Translations under genes and position numbers: made by a program | Shown: positions 16,673-25,392 of the stretch, one piece after another | How the letters are laid out: the number at the start of each line of letters is the position of its first letter | How positions within the stretch are numbered: the first letter of the stretch is position 1 | The notes under the pieces: model-generated | Databases searched by the model: none | Told to the model about the DNA's origin: nothing | The model's input: only the letters and a program-made list of their open reading frames with translations | Assembly: GCF_003224335.1 (NCBI RefSeq) | Contig: NZ_QKLF01000002.1 | Location: 620,001 to 684,000 of the forward strand | Direction: 5' to 3' | Origin: Curtobacterium sp. MCJR17_055 | GTDB lineage: Bacteria > Actinomycetota > Actinomycetes > Actinomycetales > Microbacteriaceae | DNA: 64,000 bases

Positions 16673-17899
16673 ATGATGATCGTGGTCCGCTCTTCCCGTC
16701 GTCGCCTGGTTCCCTCGGCCGCACTCATGTCCCTGACCGTCTTCGGCGCAGCGTTGCTCGCTGGATGCACCGCGGAGACACCCACGCCCACCGCTTCGAC
16801 GACCTGTCGCGTGGACGCCGATGCAGACGTCGCTCCCGACGTCGGGGTCTTGTTCGGAGTGAACCCGGATTGGGGCGATCAGACCCTCGCCGAGTACGCG
16901 GGCCTGCTGGGCCACCACCCCGCGGTCGCTGTGTCGTTCGCGGACGTGCCGTTCCGCGAGGAGGACCGTCAGAACGTGCTGGCCGCTGGTGAGCAGGTGC
17001 GGGCCCAGGGCGGAACGCTCCTGTTGACGCTCGAGCCGCAGCAGGGCCTCCCTGCCGTCACGGTCGACGTGGCCGATGACGTCGCCGCGCTCGTCGAGCG
17101 GATCCAGAGCACCGGCGTGCCCGTGATCGTCCGCTTCGCCCACGAGATGAACGGCTCCTGGTACGCCTGGGGCCAGCAACCGGAGGAGTACGTCGCGACG
17201 TTCCGCCGGGTCGCTCACGCGCTGGGCAGCGGGGCGCCGGGCAGCCGGATGATGTGGGCACCGAACGAGGGTGGCGGATACCCGTTCTCCGGCGGCCCCT
17301 CCCAAGCCGTGGCCGGAACGGCGGACTTCGGTCTCCTGGACACCGACGGGGACGGCGTCCTGACGATGCACGACGACCCCTACGCGCCGTACTACCCGGG
17401 CGACGACGTGGTCGACTGGGTCGGCGTCTCCCTCTACCACTGGGGCTCAGTACCGCCCTGGGGTGAGAACGAGATGCCGGAGGAGGGGAAGTTCGCTGCC
17501 AAGCTCAGTGGCGAGTACGACGGTCTCGACGGGGACCAGAGCGCCGTGCCCGACTTCTACGGCATCTACGGCACCGAGCACGGGAAGCCCGTGGCCGTCC
17601 CTGAGACCGCGGCGCTCGTGGTTCCCCGCGGTGATGCGGCAGGCGAGGGAGCGATCAAGCAAGCGTGGTGGTCGCAGGTGTTCTCCGCCGACACCGCGGC
17701 CCGCTTCCCTGATCTCCGGATGATCAACTGGTTCGAGTGGGACAAGGACGAAGTCGAAGTCGGGCAACGAGTCGACTGGACCGTGCTGCATGACTCCGAC
17801 ACCCGAGACGCCTTCACCGCAGCCCTGCCCGACTGGCTCCGGTTCGGAACGGGCACGGAGGGGTGCCCAGCACCCGCGACGCCAGACGCGCACGACTGA
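16673..17899 (+). CDS. GH26-like glycoside hydrolase lipoprotein
   Basis: 408 residues with lipobox LLAGC (Cys32). The catalytic domain fits family GH26 (beta-mannanases and relatives): VRFAHEMNGSWYAWG holds the acid/base Glu158, and PVAVPETAA holds the likely nucleophile Glu311. MMWAPNEGG and INWFEWDKDE are further GH26-like strands. Residues 223-235, DTDGDGVLTMHDD, resemble an EF-hand/dockerin calcium loop inserted in the barrel. The enzyme would be anchored on the cell surface and cleave a beta-mannan or related glucan. The start is one of two adjacent ATG codons (16673 or 16676) after GGGAGA. Confidence 0.78.
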   Translation: MMIVVRSSRRRLVPSAALMSLTVFGAALLAGCTAETPTPTASTTCRVDADADVAPDVGVLFGVNPDWGDQTLAEYAGLLGHHPAVAVSFADVPFREEDRQNVLAAGEQVRAQGGTLLLTLEPQQGLPAVTVDVADDVAALVERIQSTGVPVIVRFAHEMNGSWYAWGQQPEEYVATFRRVAHALGSGAPGSRMMWAPNEGGGYPFSGGPSQAVAGTADFGLLDTDGDGVLTMHDDPYAPYYPGDDVVDWVGVSLYHWGSVPPWGENEMPEEGKFAAKLSGEYDGLDGDQSAVPDFYGIYGTEHGKPVAVPETAALVVPRGDAAGEGAIKQAWWSQVFSADTAARFPDLRMINWFEWDKDEVEVGQRVDWTVLHDSDTRDAFTAALPDWLRFGTGTEGCPAPATPDAHD

Positions 17900-18025
17900 G
17901 CCACCTCAGGCGAACTCCTCCTGGAACAAGCGCGGCGGATGGAGGACCGAGCAGTCACCGGACTTCCGGGCAGGGCACACGGATCCAGGAGCCTCACCTG
18001 GTCCGAACACCCCGTTCGCCGGCGA

Positions 18026-18391
18026 TCAGCCCTCGGTGTCGTCGACCAGCAGCTCCTCGTGCCGGTAGTCGCCCGAACGCAGCCCGGCCCGGGCGATCAT
18101 GTGCGTCGACACCGGCACGAGTGCGAGCTGGAACACCATCGCCGGCAGGACCACCCAGAGTGCCGTCCACGTCCACACGGCGACGACGACCGCCGCCAGA
18201 CAGCAGGCGAGGCCGAGCACCTGCGGCTTCGACATCGCGTGCAGCCGGACCAGCGGGTCCGGGAAGCGCACGATGCCGATCGCCGCGGCCAGGGACAGCG
18301 ATGCCCCGACGAGCAGCAGCGCGAGGGCGATCCAGGCGCGGATCCCGGCGTCGTCGAGGAACGCCTGGAGCATGTCCGTCATCTCGGTCAT
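18026..18391 (-). CDS. mnhG: Na+/H+ antiporter subunit G
   Basis: 121 residues with three membrane helices. The MnhG/MrpG motif is visible: GIVRFPDPLVRLHAMSKPQ at 39-57 (family GxxRfpDxytRlHAatk). It is the last subunit of the six-gene Mrp operon and overlaps mnhF by four bases. A soluble C-terminal tail of about 30 residues is slightly longer than usual. It is required for assembly of the multi-subunit Na+/H+ antiporter in the cytoplasmic membrane. Confidence 0.9.
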   Translation of the reverse strand: MTEMTDMLQAFLDDAGIRAWIALALLLVGASLSLAAAIGIVRFPDPLVRLHAMSKPQVLGLACCLAAVVVAVWTWTALWVVLPAMVFQLALVPVSTHMIARAGLRSGDYRHEELLVDDTEG

Positions 18392-18801
18392 CGCTGGCCT
18401 CCTGCGGTGTGGCCGTGGTCGCCCTCGGCCGCGGCGTCGTCGGCCTGGCCGGCGACCGCCGCTTCGTCCGCTGCCTGGACGGCATGCTCAGGTGTGGTGG
18501 CGTCCATGCCCTCGTCCTCGGGGTCGGTGGAGGGCGTGACGGCCCGCGCGACGGCGACGGTCGCGAAGACACTGGTCGCGGCGATGACGACGAGCACGGG
18601 GACCGCGCTGGGGTCCTGCCGGACGACGATCGCCGCGGCGATGACGAGCAGCACGGTGGTGAGCACCATGTCCGACCCGATCATCCGGTCGAGGATCGTC
18701 GGTCCGCGCACGATCCGGCCGACCGCGAGCGCGAGGGTCGCGCCGAGCAGCAGGAGCACGAGGGCGACCCCGACGGCCATGACGACGACGGCGGCGCTCA
18801 C
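18388..18801 (-). CDS. mnhF: Na+/H+ antiporter subunit F
   Basis: 137 residues. The first 85 are the MnhF core with three helices and the signature GRIVRGPTILDRMIGSDM. A 45-residue acidic, Ala-rich tail (PSTDPEDEGMDATTPEHAVQ onwards) is an extension, since typical MnhF is about 90 residues. GTG at 18801 overlaps the mnhE stop by four bases. Confidence 0.88.
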   Translation of the reverse strand: MSAAVVVMAVGVALVLLLLGATLALAVGRIVRGPTILDRMIGSDMVLTTVLLVIAAAIVVRQDPSAVPVLVVIAATSVFATVAVARAVTPSTDPEDEGMDATTPEHAVQAADEAAVAGQADDAAAEGDHGHTAGGQR

Positions 18802-19379
18802 CGGGTCACCTCCGGCAGCGGCTCGGACAGCTCGGACACGTCCTGCTGCGACCCGATCGCCCTGATGACGAGCGCCTCGATGGTCATCGCTTCTCGACGG
18901 GCGTGGTCCACCTGTCCGATGCGCTCGGTGTCGAGCACGTGCAGCAGCAGGCGTCGGCGCCGCAGGTCCTCGTCGATGACGTAGGAACCGGGGACGAGCG
19001 AGATCGCGATCGTCGACAGCGTGAACGTCATCTCCGAGGTGGTGTGCAGCTGCACGAGGACGATCGAGCTCTTCCGCACCCCTCGCGGCCGGACGGCGAC
19101 CCAGGCGACCCGGAACGACGCCGCGACGACGTACCCGGCCCACACGACGAGGAACCGGAGCACGTGCAGGACGGAGAACCGTGCGGACAGCGGGACCGGT
19201 GGCAGCGGCAGCAGCTGCGTGACGAGCAGCGCGACGACGATCCCGCAGAGCAGGGTCAGCGGCGTCCAGTTGCCCCAGAGCAGCGCCCACAGCACGGTCA
19301 GGCCGGCGACCAGGGGCACGTCGTACCGCCAGGCCAGGGCCATCCGGCGCGCGTTCGTGTAGCGGCGGGCGTCGCTCAT
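18798..19379 (-). CDS. mnhE: Na+/H+ antiporter subunit E
   Basis: 193 residues with two or three N-terminal helices and a cytoplasmic half. Family features are WALLWGNWTPLTLLCG near the start, VRPRGVRKSSIV, and the segment TFTLSTIAISLVPGSYVID that defines MnhE. It overlaps mnhD and mnhF by four bases each. Confidence 0.9.
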   Translation of the reverse strand: MSDARRYTNARRMALAWRYDVPLVAGLTVLWALLWGNWTPLTLLCGIVVALLVTQLLPLPPVPLSARFSVLHVLRFLVVWAGYVVAASFRVAWVAVRPRGVRKSSIVLVQLHTTSEMTFTLSTIAISLVPGSYVIDEDLRRRRLLLHVLDTERIGQVDHARREAMTIEALVIRAIGSQQDVSELSEPLPEVTR

Positions 19380-21109
19380 TGCTCGTCACCTCCGAGCACG
19401 GCCTGCACGTAGCGGTCGGGCGACTCGAGGGACTCGGCGGCGCGGGTCGCGTACCCGTAGAGCGGACCGGCGACGACCGTCAGGGCGACCGAGCCGAGGA
19501 CGGCGACCGTCGTCACCGCGACCATCATCCGCGGGAGCGAGGACCGGGCGTGCTCGGAGGACGGGGCGTCGCCCGTGCTGTGGGCGTCGGACCGCGTCGG
19601 GTCGTCGAGGGTGCCGATCGAACCGTCCCCGGCCGGGGCGCGGACGACCGCGCCGGGCACGCCGGCGGGGGCCGTGCCTCCCGTCCGGTCGTCCGTCGCG
19701 TCCTCGGGCACGGTGACCGGGGCGGGCTCGGGTGCCCGGAGGTGCTCGTGCGGCTCGGCGACGCTGGCGTGCGGTGCGGCCGCCTCGGCGGCGGGCTTCG
19801 GCCGCCAGAAGGCGGCGTCCCAGACGCGCATCAGCGCGTACAGGGTCAGGAGGCTCGTCACGACCCCGGCGCCGATGGTCACGTAGGCGAGTGGCGAGCC
19901 GTCCTCGGCTGCCGCGCGGAACAGGCCGAGCTTGCCGATGAAGCCGGAGAACGGCGGGATCCCGCCCAGGTTGAACGCGGGGACGAGGTAGAGCGCCGCG
20001 AGCAGCGGGGCCGCCGTGAGGAGACCGCCGAGTGACCGCGTCGACGTCGTGCCGCCGACCCGCTCCATGAGCCCGGAGACGAGGAACAGTGTCGTCTGCA
20101 CGACGATGTGGTGCACCGTGTAGAAGACCGCCGCCGCCGTACCGACCACCGACCCGAGCCCGATGCCCATCACCATGAAGCCGATGTGGCTGATCAGGGT
20201 GAACGACAGCAACCGTTTCACGTCCGTCTGCGACACCGCGCCGAGCACGCCGACGATCATCGTCAGCGTGGCGACCACGAGCAGGACCGTGTTCAGCTGG
20301 GGCCGGGGGAAGATGATCGTCTCCAGCCGGATGATCGCGTAGATGCCGACCTTCGTCAGCAGGCCCGCGAACACCGCCGTCACCGGGGCCGGGGCGGTCG
20401 GGTACGAGTCCGGCAGCCAGAACGCGAGCGGGAAGACCGCTGCCTTGATGCCGAACCCGATGAGCAGCATGGTGTGCAGCAGGAGCTGGACGTGGTCGGG
20501 CAGGTCGGCCACGCGCTCGCTGATCTGGGCGATGTTCACCGTGCCGGTCGCGCCGTAGACCAGGCCGATGGCGGCGAGGAAGATCGACGACGAGATGAGG
20601 CTCGTGATGATGTAGGTCGTGCCGGCGCGGACCCGCTGCACGCTGCCGCCGACGGTGATGAGCACGTAGCTCGCGACCAGGAGCATCTCGAACGCCACGT
20701 ACAGGTTGAACAGGTCACCGGCGATGAACGAGTCGAGGACGCCCGCCGCGAGCACGAGGTACGTCGGGTAGAAGATCGTGACCGGTGCGTCCTCGTCGTC
20801 GTCCGCCAGACCCTGGCCGATCGAGAAGAGCAGGACGACGAGCAGCACCGACGCCGACACGGTCAGGAGCAGGGCGCTCAGGCGGTCGACCACGAGCGAG
20901 ATCCCGTACGGCGCCTGCCACCCGCCGACCTGCACGACGATCGTGCCGTGGCGGTCGACGAGCACCATGAGCGTGACGGCGACCGCGACGGCGATGACGA
21001 GCACCGCGACCGTGATGGCGCGCTGCAACTGCTGGTGCCGGAGCAGCCCGAGGGCGACGGCGGCCCCGAGGAGCGGGACGAGGACGAGGAGCGGGACGAG
21101 GGCGGTCAC
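19376..21109 (-). CDS. mnhD: Na+/H+ antiporter subunit D
   Basis: 577 residues, a proton-translocating subunit homologous to NuoM/N. Typical motifs are FNLYVAFEMLLVASYVL, KAAVFPLAFWLPDSYPTAPA, LTKVGIYAIIR and the loop DVKRLLSFTLISHIGFMVMG. Between residues about 440 and 535 it carries a long Ala/Pro/Asp-rich insertion, beginning RPKPAAEAAAPHASVAEPHE, before a final helix; this is not usual in MnhD. The DNA of the insertion includes one GCCTCCCGTC repeat (19676-19685). GTG start in a GTGA overlap with mnhC. Confidence 0.9.
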   Translation of the reverse strand: MTALVPLLVLVPLLGAAVALGLLRHQQLQRAITVAVLVIAVAVAVTLMVLVDRHGTIVVQVGGWQAPYGISLVVDRLSALLLTVSASVLLVVLLFSIGQGLADDDEDAPVTIFYPTYLVLAAGVLDSFIAGDLFNLYVAFEMLLVASYVLITVGGSVQRVRAGTTYIITSLISSSIFLAAIGLVYGATGTVNIAQISERVADLPDHVQLLLHTMLLIGFGIKAAVFPLAFWLPDSYPTAPAPVTAVFAGLLTKVGIYAIIRLETIIFPRPQLNTVLLVVATLTMIVGVLGAVSQTDVKRLLSFTLISHIGFMVMGIGLGSVVGTAAAVFYTVHHIVVQTTLFLVSGLMERVGGTTSTRSLGGLLTAAPLLAALYLVPAFNLGGIPPFSGFIGKLGLFRAAAEDGSPLAYVTIGAGVVTSLLTLYALMRVWDAAFWRPKPAAEAAAPHASVAEPHEHLRAPEPAPVTVPEDATDDRTGGTAPAGVPGAVVRAPAGDGSIGTLDDPTRSDAHSTGDAPSSEHARSSLPRMMVAVTTVAVLGSVALTVVAGPLYGYATRAAESLESPDRYVQAVLGGDEQ

Positions 21110-21591
21110 GGGTGGGCCTGCTCTCGGTCGGTGTCGTGGGGAGCGCTGACGTGCGGGTCGTCCTCGTCCTCGGGGGCCTTCGGGTCGCGCGGTGCGGCGT
21201 CGTCCTCCTCGGCGAGCTCCGGGTCGTCGTCGGCGGGGTCCTGGCGGTCCTGCCGGATCGCGACGTCGGCCTCGTCCACCTCGACCTCGTCGGCGCGGGA
21301 CAGCCGCCACGAGCGGTGGATGAGCGCGAGCAGGAACGCGCTCACCGCGAAGGTGATGACGATCGCGGTCAGGGCGAAGGCCTGGGGGAGCGGGTCCGCG
21401 ATGCCGTCCGCCGACTCCCCGATCGGCGGGTCGCCCGCGGCACCCGACATCGTCAGGAGCAGCAGGTTCAGCGCGTTGCCGAGCAGCAGGAACCCGAGCA
21501 GCATCCGGGTCAGGGAGCGTTCGAGGAGCAGGTAGACGCCGCACGAGAACAGCACGGCCATCGCGATGACGAGGACGAGGGTGACGGTCAT
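21106..21591 (-). CDS. mnhC: Na+/H+ antiporter subunit C
   Basis: 161 residues with three helices, homologous to NuoK. LLGNALNLLLLTMSG and LPQAFALTAIVITFAVSAF are the core motifs. The C-terminal 50 residues are acidic (RQDRQDPADDDPELAEEDDA) and extend beyond the usual length of about 115. ATG start in an ATGA overlap with mnhA. Confidence 0.9.
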   Translation of the reverse strand: MTVTLVLVIAMAVLFSCGVYLLLERSLTRMLLGFLLLGNALNLLLLTMSGAAGDPPIGESADGIADPLPQAFALTAIVITFAVSAFLLALIHRSWRLSRADEVEVDEADVAIRQDRQDPADDDPELAEEDDAAPRDPKAPEDEDDPHVSAPHDTDREQAHP

Positions 21592-24461
21592 GCGTTGGTT
21601 CCCTCCATGGTGTCGGCGGCGGGTGTGCGGCGGTCCTCGATGCGCTGGCGGTCGACCTCGGCGCCGAGCGAGCGGAGGACGTCGAGCACGAGCCCGACGA
21701 CGACGAGGTACACGCCGATGTCGAAGAACGTGGCGGTGACGAACTCGACGTGCCCGAGCACGGGGACGGTCGCCTCGAAGAACTCGGAGTACAGCGCCTC
21801 CTTGCCGGCGACCATCGGGACGATCGCCGTGACCGCCGCCGTGGCGACGCCGAGCCCGAGGAGTCGTCCGGCCCGGATCGGGGCCGCCGCGCCGAGTTCG
21901 GCCGGTCCGCCGGCGAGGTACCGGGCGGCCAGGGCGATGCCGGCCACCAGTCCGCCCGCGAACCCGCCACCGGCCGAGTTGTGCCCGGCGAAGAGCAGGT
22001 AGAGCGACAGCACGACGAGCCCGTGGAACAGCAGCCGGACGACGATGTCGAGCAGGGCGGAGCGGCCGGTGGGGATCGCTGCGCTCGTCGGCAGCCAGGC
22101 GCGCGGTTCCCCGTCGGCACGGTCGTCCCCGTTCGCCACCCCGGCCGGCATGTCCCGCAGGCGGGGAAGGGTGTCCTCGCGGGACTTCACGAAGATGAGG
22201 CTCGCGACGCCGGTCGCGGCCGCCACGACGACGGTGAGCTCGCCGAGCGTGTCCCATCCGCGGAGGTCGACCAGTGCGACGTTGACGACGTTGAGCCCGT
22301 GGCCGAACGAACTGGTCAGCGCGGGCAGGTCCGGCCACAGCGGTCGGGCGGTACGGGCCGAGGCGGCGACGATGACCACGGTCGCCAGGGTGACGCCGGC
22401 GAGGGCGGCGAACAGCGCCCGGAGGACCCGGAAGCGCGACGGGTTGGCGGTGCCGATCTTCGGGGGCAGGCGTCGGAGCACGAGCACGAAGGCGATGAGG
22501 GTGACGGTCTCCACCACGAGCTGCGTCAACGCGAGGTCGACGGCGCCGTGCAGCAGGAACAGGATCGACGTCCCGTACCCGGTGACCCCGACCAACACGG
22601 CGGCGGCGAACCGGGTCTTCGCGGCGAGCACGGACACCGCGGCGGCCGACATCACGACGGCCACCGGGAGCTGCCCCCACGTGTCGGCGAAGCGGACGTG
22701 GAACTCCCACGGGCCGCCGACGACGAGGTTCAGCAGCGCGCCGGCGACGAAGACCGACAGGATCACCGTCAGGTAGTACGGCAGCGAGCCGCGCTGCAGG
22801 CTCGCGGTGAGCCAGGTCGCGAACCGGTCGAGTGCCCGCATCAGGCGGCGGTAGGTGCCCGACGCCGAGGGGGAGCCGGCCAAGCGGTGCTGCACGGCCT
22901 CGACCCGGGCGCGGACGAGGAACAGCGCGATCCCGGCGACGAGCGTCAGCGCGGAGAGGCCGAGCGCGGGCTCGAGCCCGTGCCAGAGGGCCAGGTGCGG
23001 GACCTCGCCGGAGCCGTGCCGCGCGGTCTCGGCGGCGGACTCGAAGCCGTGCGCGACGAACGGGGTCGCGAGGCCGAGCACGAGTCCGGTGACGCCGAGC
23101 AGCGACGGGACGACCCCCATCCCGTGCAGGGCGTGCGGCTCGGTCTGCGGGACCCCGGCCTTGCGGGCGAAGGTGCCCCAGAAGAACCGGCAGGAGTACG
23201 CCACGGTCAGGGCCGAGCCGACGGTGATGCCCACGAGCGCGGTCCAGGCCCACACCGCGTCCGTGCCGTGCAGCTCCTCGACGAAGCCGGTGAGCACGGC
23301 CTCCTTCGCGACGAAGCCGACGAGCGGCGGGATCCCGGACATCGACGCGAGCGCGAGCACGGCGACCGCGGCCAGCCAGGGGAGGCGTCGGCCCAGACCG
23401 CTGAGCTTCCCGAGGTCGCGGGTGCCGGCGACGTGGTCGACCGTCCCGACGACCAGGAACAGCGTCGACTTGAAGGTGGCGTGCGCCACGAGCAGCACGA
23501 TGCCGCCCAGGGCGATCTCCGGCGCTCCCCACCCGGCGGCGAGCAGCAGGAAGCCGAGCTGGGCCACGGTGCCGTAGGCGAGCAGGAGCTTGAGGTCGGT
23601 CTGCCGGAGCGCCCGGTACCCGCCGACGAGCATCCCGAGCACACCGAGGACGGTGACCGTCTCACGCCAGCCGTCGAGCAGCGCGAACGCCGGGGCGAGG
23701 CGCGCGACGAGGTAGATCCCCGCCTTCACCATCGCCGCCGCGTGCAGGTACGCGCTCACCGGGGTCGGCGCGGCCATCGCGGCCGGCAGCCAGAAGTGGA
23801 ACGGCACGATCGCGGACTTCGTCAGCGCGCCGACGAGCACGAGCACGACGGACACCGACACCGCGGTGCCGGTCGGGGGAGCGGCGATGATGCCGGACAG
23901 CGAGGTCGTCCCGGCGGCGACCGAGATCACCACGAGGCCCGCCAGCATCGCGAGCCCGCCCGCGGTGGTCACGACGAGCGCCTGCATGGCCGCTGCGCGA
24001 CTGGCCCGCTTCACGGCGTCGTGGCCGATGAGCAGGTACGAGAAGACCGTCGTGGCCTCCCACAGGACGAACAGCACGATGACGTCGTCGGCGATCACCA
24101 GGCCGTACATCGACCCGGCGAACGCGGTCAGCACGCCCGCGAACCGACCGAGCCCGGGCTCGTCGGCGTCGAAGTACGAGGCGCAGTAGACGAGCACGAG
24201 TGCGCCGACCGCGGTGACGACCAGTGCGAGCACCCACGACAGGGCGTCCACCCGGAACGCGAGGTCCAGTGCGAGTTGCGGGATCCACCGCACCCGCTCC
24301 GTGACACCGCCGCCGAGTGCGGCAGGGGTCTGCGTCACCGTCAGGACGGCGGCGGCCGCGGGTGCGAGGGCGGCGACGAAGAAGACGCGGCGCCCGAGCA
24401 GGGGGGTGAGTGCGGGGACGACGAGTGCGATGACGCCGAACGCGATGAGGACGGTGGACAA
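21588..24461 (-). CDS. mnhA: Na+/H+ antiporter subunit A fused with subunit B
   Basis: 957 residues. The N-terminal 500 residues are NuoL-like (VLWEATTVFSYLLIGHD, KSAIVPFHFWLPAAMAAPTP, HAAAMVKAGIYLVAR). The C-terminal part contains the MnhB domain, recognisable from LYLLFAGHNSAGGGFAGGLV and FFDIGVYLVVVGLVLDVLRS. Thus no separate mnhB gene is needed. Start is a TTG at 24461, supported by GAGGAGG seven bases upstream. The operon order A(B)-C-D-E-F-G with four-base overlaps throughout indicates one polycistronic message. It exports Na+ (or K+) in exchange for H+ and supports pH and salt tolerance. Confidence 0.93.
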   Translation of the reverse strand: MSTVLIAFGVIALVVPALTPLLGRRVFFVAALAPAAAAVLTVTQTPAALGGGVTERVRWIPQLALDLAFRVDALSWVLALVVTAVGALVLVYCASYFDADEPGLGRFAGVLTAFAGSMYGLVIADDVIVLFVLWEATTVFSYLLIGHDAVKRASRAAAMQALVVTTAGGLAMLAGLVVISVAAGTTSLSGIIAAPPTGTAVSVSVVLVLVGALTKSAIVPFHFWLPAAMAAPTPVSAYLHAAAMVKAGIYLVARLAPAFALLDGWRETVTVLGVLGMLVGGYRALRQTDLKLLLAYGTVAQLGFLLLAAGWGAPEIALGGIVLLVAHATFKSTLFLVVGTVDHVAGTRDLGKLSGLGRRLPWLAAVAVLALASMSGIPPLVGFVAKEAVLTGFVEELHGTDAVWAWTALVGITVGSALTVAYSCRFFWGTFARKAGVPQTEPHALHGMGVVPSLLGVTGLVLGLATPFVAHGFESAAETARHGSGEVPHLALWHGLEPALGLSALTLVAGIALFLVRARVEAVQHRLAGSPSASGTYRRLMRALDRFATWLTASLQRGSLPYYLTVILSVFVAGALLNLVVGGPWEFHVRFADTWGQLPVAVVMSAAAVSVLAAKTRFAAAVLVGVTGYGTSILFLLHGAVDLALTQLVVETVTLIAFVLVLRRLPPKIGTANPSRFRVLRALFAALAGVTLATVVIVAASARTARPLWPDLPALTSSFGHGLNVVNVALVDLRGWDTLGELTVVVAAATGVASLIFVKSREDTLPRLRDMPAGVANGDDRADGEPRAWLPTSAAIPTGRSALLDIVVRLLFHGLVVLSLYLLFAGHNSAGGGFAGGLVAGIALAARYLAGGPAELGAAAPIRAGRLLGLGVATAAVTAIVPMVAGKEALYSEFFEATVPVLGHVEFVTATFFDIGVYLVVVGLVLDVLRSLGAEVDRQRIEDRRTPAADTMEGTNA

Positions 24462-24677
24462 GCGGACACCTCCTCGGGGGTCGGGCTGCAGTCCGGCTCT
24501 CTTGGTTCCTCACAGCCTACGGAGAGGTGGATGAGCAGAGCCTGTACGGGCGGACAGGGTGGGCCGAGCCGGAGCAGACTGATCCCTTCCGCGCATCCGT
24601 CCGGGTGCAGCCCGGCCTGCCTATCTGGGATGATCGGACGGACGGTGCCGATCTCGCGCGCCGCGGAGGGTGACCCG

Positions 24678-25298
24678 GTGGACGCAGCAGAACAGGTGGT
24701 GCTCCAACTCGTCGGCACCCCGTGGGCGTTCCTCGCCGTCGGTCTCGTGCTCGCCGTCGGCAGCGTCGCGGTGTTCCTGCCGAGCCAGGCGATGGTGGTG
24801 GCGATCGGCACGCTCCTGGTCGGTGGCGACGGCGGGCTCCTGCCGGTGCTCCTCCTCGTCGTCGCGGCGACGACCGGCATGGTGCTCGGTGACCTCGGGC
24901 TCTACCACCTGGCGCGCTCGGCGGACCTCGGCTCGAAGTCCTGGTTCACGCGGCCGAAGGTCAGGAAGGCGCGGGAGGCCATCGACGAGCGCTACCGGTC
25001 GGCACCCGGGCGCATCGCGGTCCTCGGCCGGTTCATCCCGATGGGCCGGCTCACCACGAACCTCGTGGGTGCCGACAGCGGACTCGACGCCCGGCGGTTC
25101 CTGCTCGCCTGCCTGCTCGCCGACGTCGTGTGGGCCGCGTACTGCGTCGCGATCGCGGCGGCGACCGGGAGCTGGAGCCGCGACCAGCCGTTCCTCGTGA
25201 CGGTGGTGGCGGTCGTGGCGTCGATCCTCCTCGGACTCGGCATCTCCGCGGTCGAGAAGGCCCTGCGCCGGCGGAGCGAAGCGGTCGCCGCGCGCTGA
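24678..25298 (+). CDS. DedA family membrane protein
   Basis: 206 residues of the DedA/SNARE-associated superfamily, linked to undecaprenyl-phosphate or lipid flipping. The reentrant-loop segment FLPSQAMVVAIGTLLVGG and the signature GRFIPMGRLTTNLVGADSG, including the conserved Arg, are present, with about four or five helices. A GTG at 24678 with GGAGGG seven bases upstream is preferred to the ATG at 24630, which would add 16 polar residues. TATCTG at 24622-24627 could be the -10 box. It is divergent from the mnh operon. Confidence 0.85.
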   Translation: MDAAEQVVLQLVGTPWAFLAVGLVLAVGSVAVFLPSQAMVVAIGTLLVGGDGGLLPVLLLVVAATTGMVLGDLGLYHLARSADLGSKSWFTRPKVRKAREAIDERYRSAPGRIAVLGRFIPMGRLTTNLVGADSGLDARRFLLACLLADVVWAAYCVAIAAATGSWSRDQPFLVTVVAVVASILLGLGISAVEKALRRRSEAVAAR

Positions 25299-25392
25299 GC
25301 GCGAGCGGCGGTCGACCGGCTGCGACGGTCTGGGTGCCGCACGGACGCGCGCCCGTACCGTGGTGTGACCGTCCGCGTTCGGAGGAGGACCC

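Noticed and set aside
19376-22120. Very long frame overlapping mnhC and mnhA in addition to mnhD
   Set aside because: The upstream half is Arg/Pro/Ala-rich and antiparallel or out of frame to mnhC and mnhA, which carry clear family motifs; the mnhD start is a GTG at 21109.
21750-24677. Plus-strand frame of about 970 codons upstream of the DedA gene
   Set aside because: It is a shadow of mnhA on the opposite strand (Arg/Gly/Asp-rich composition), caused by high GC and rare stop codons.
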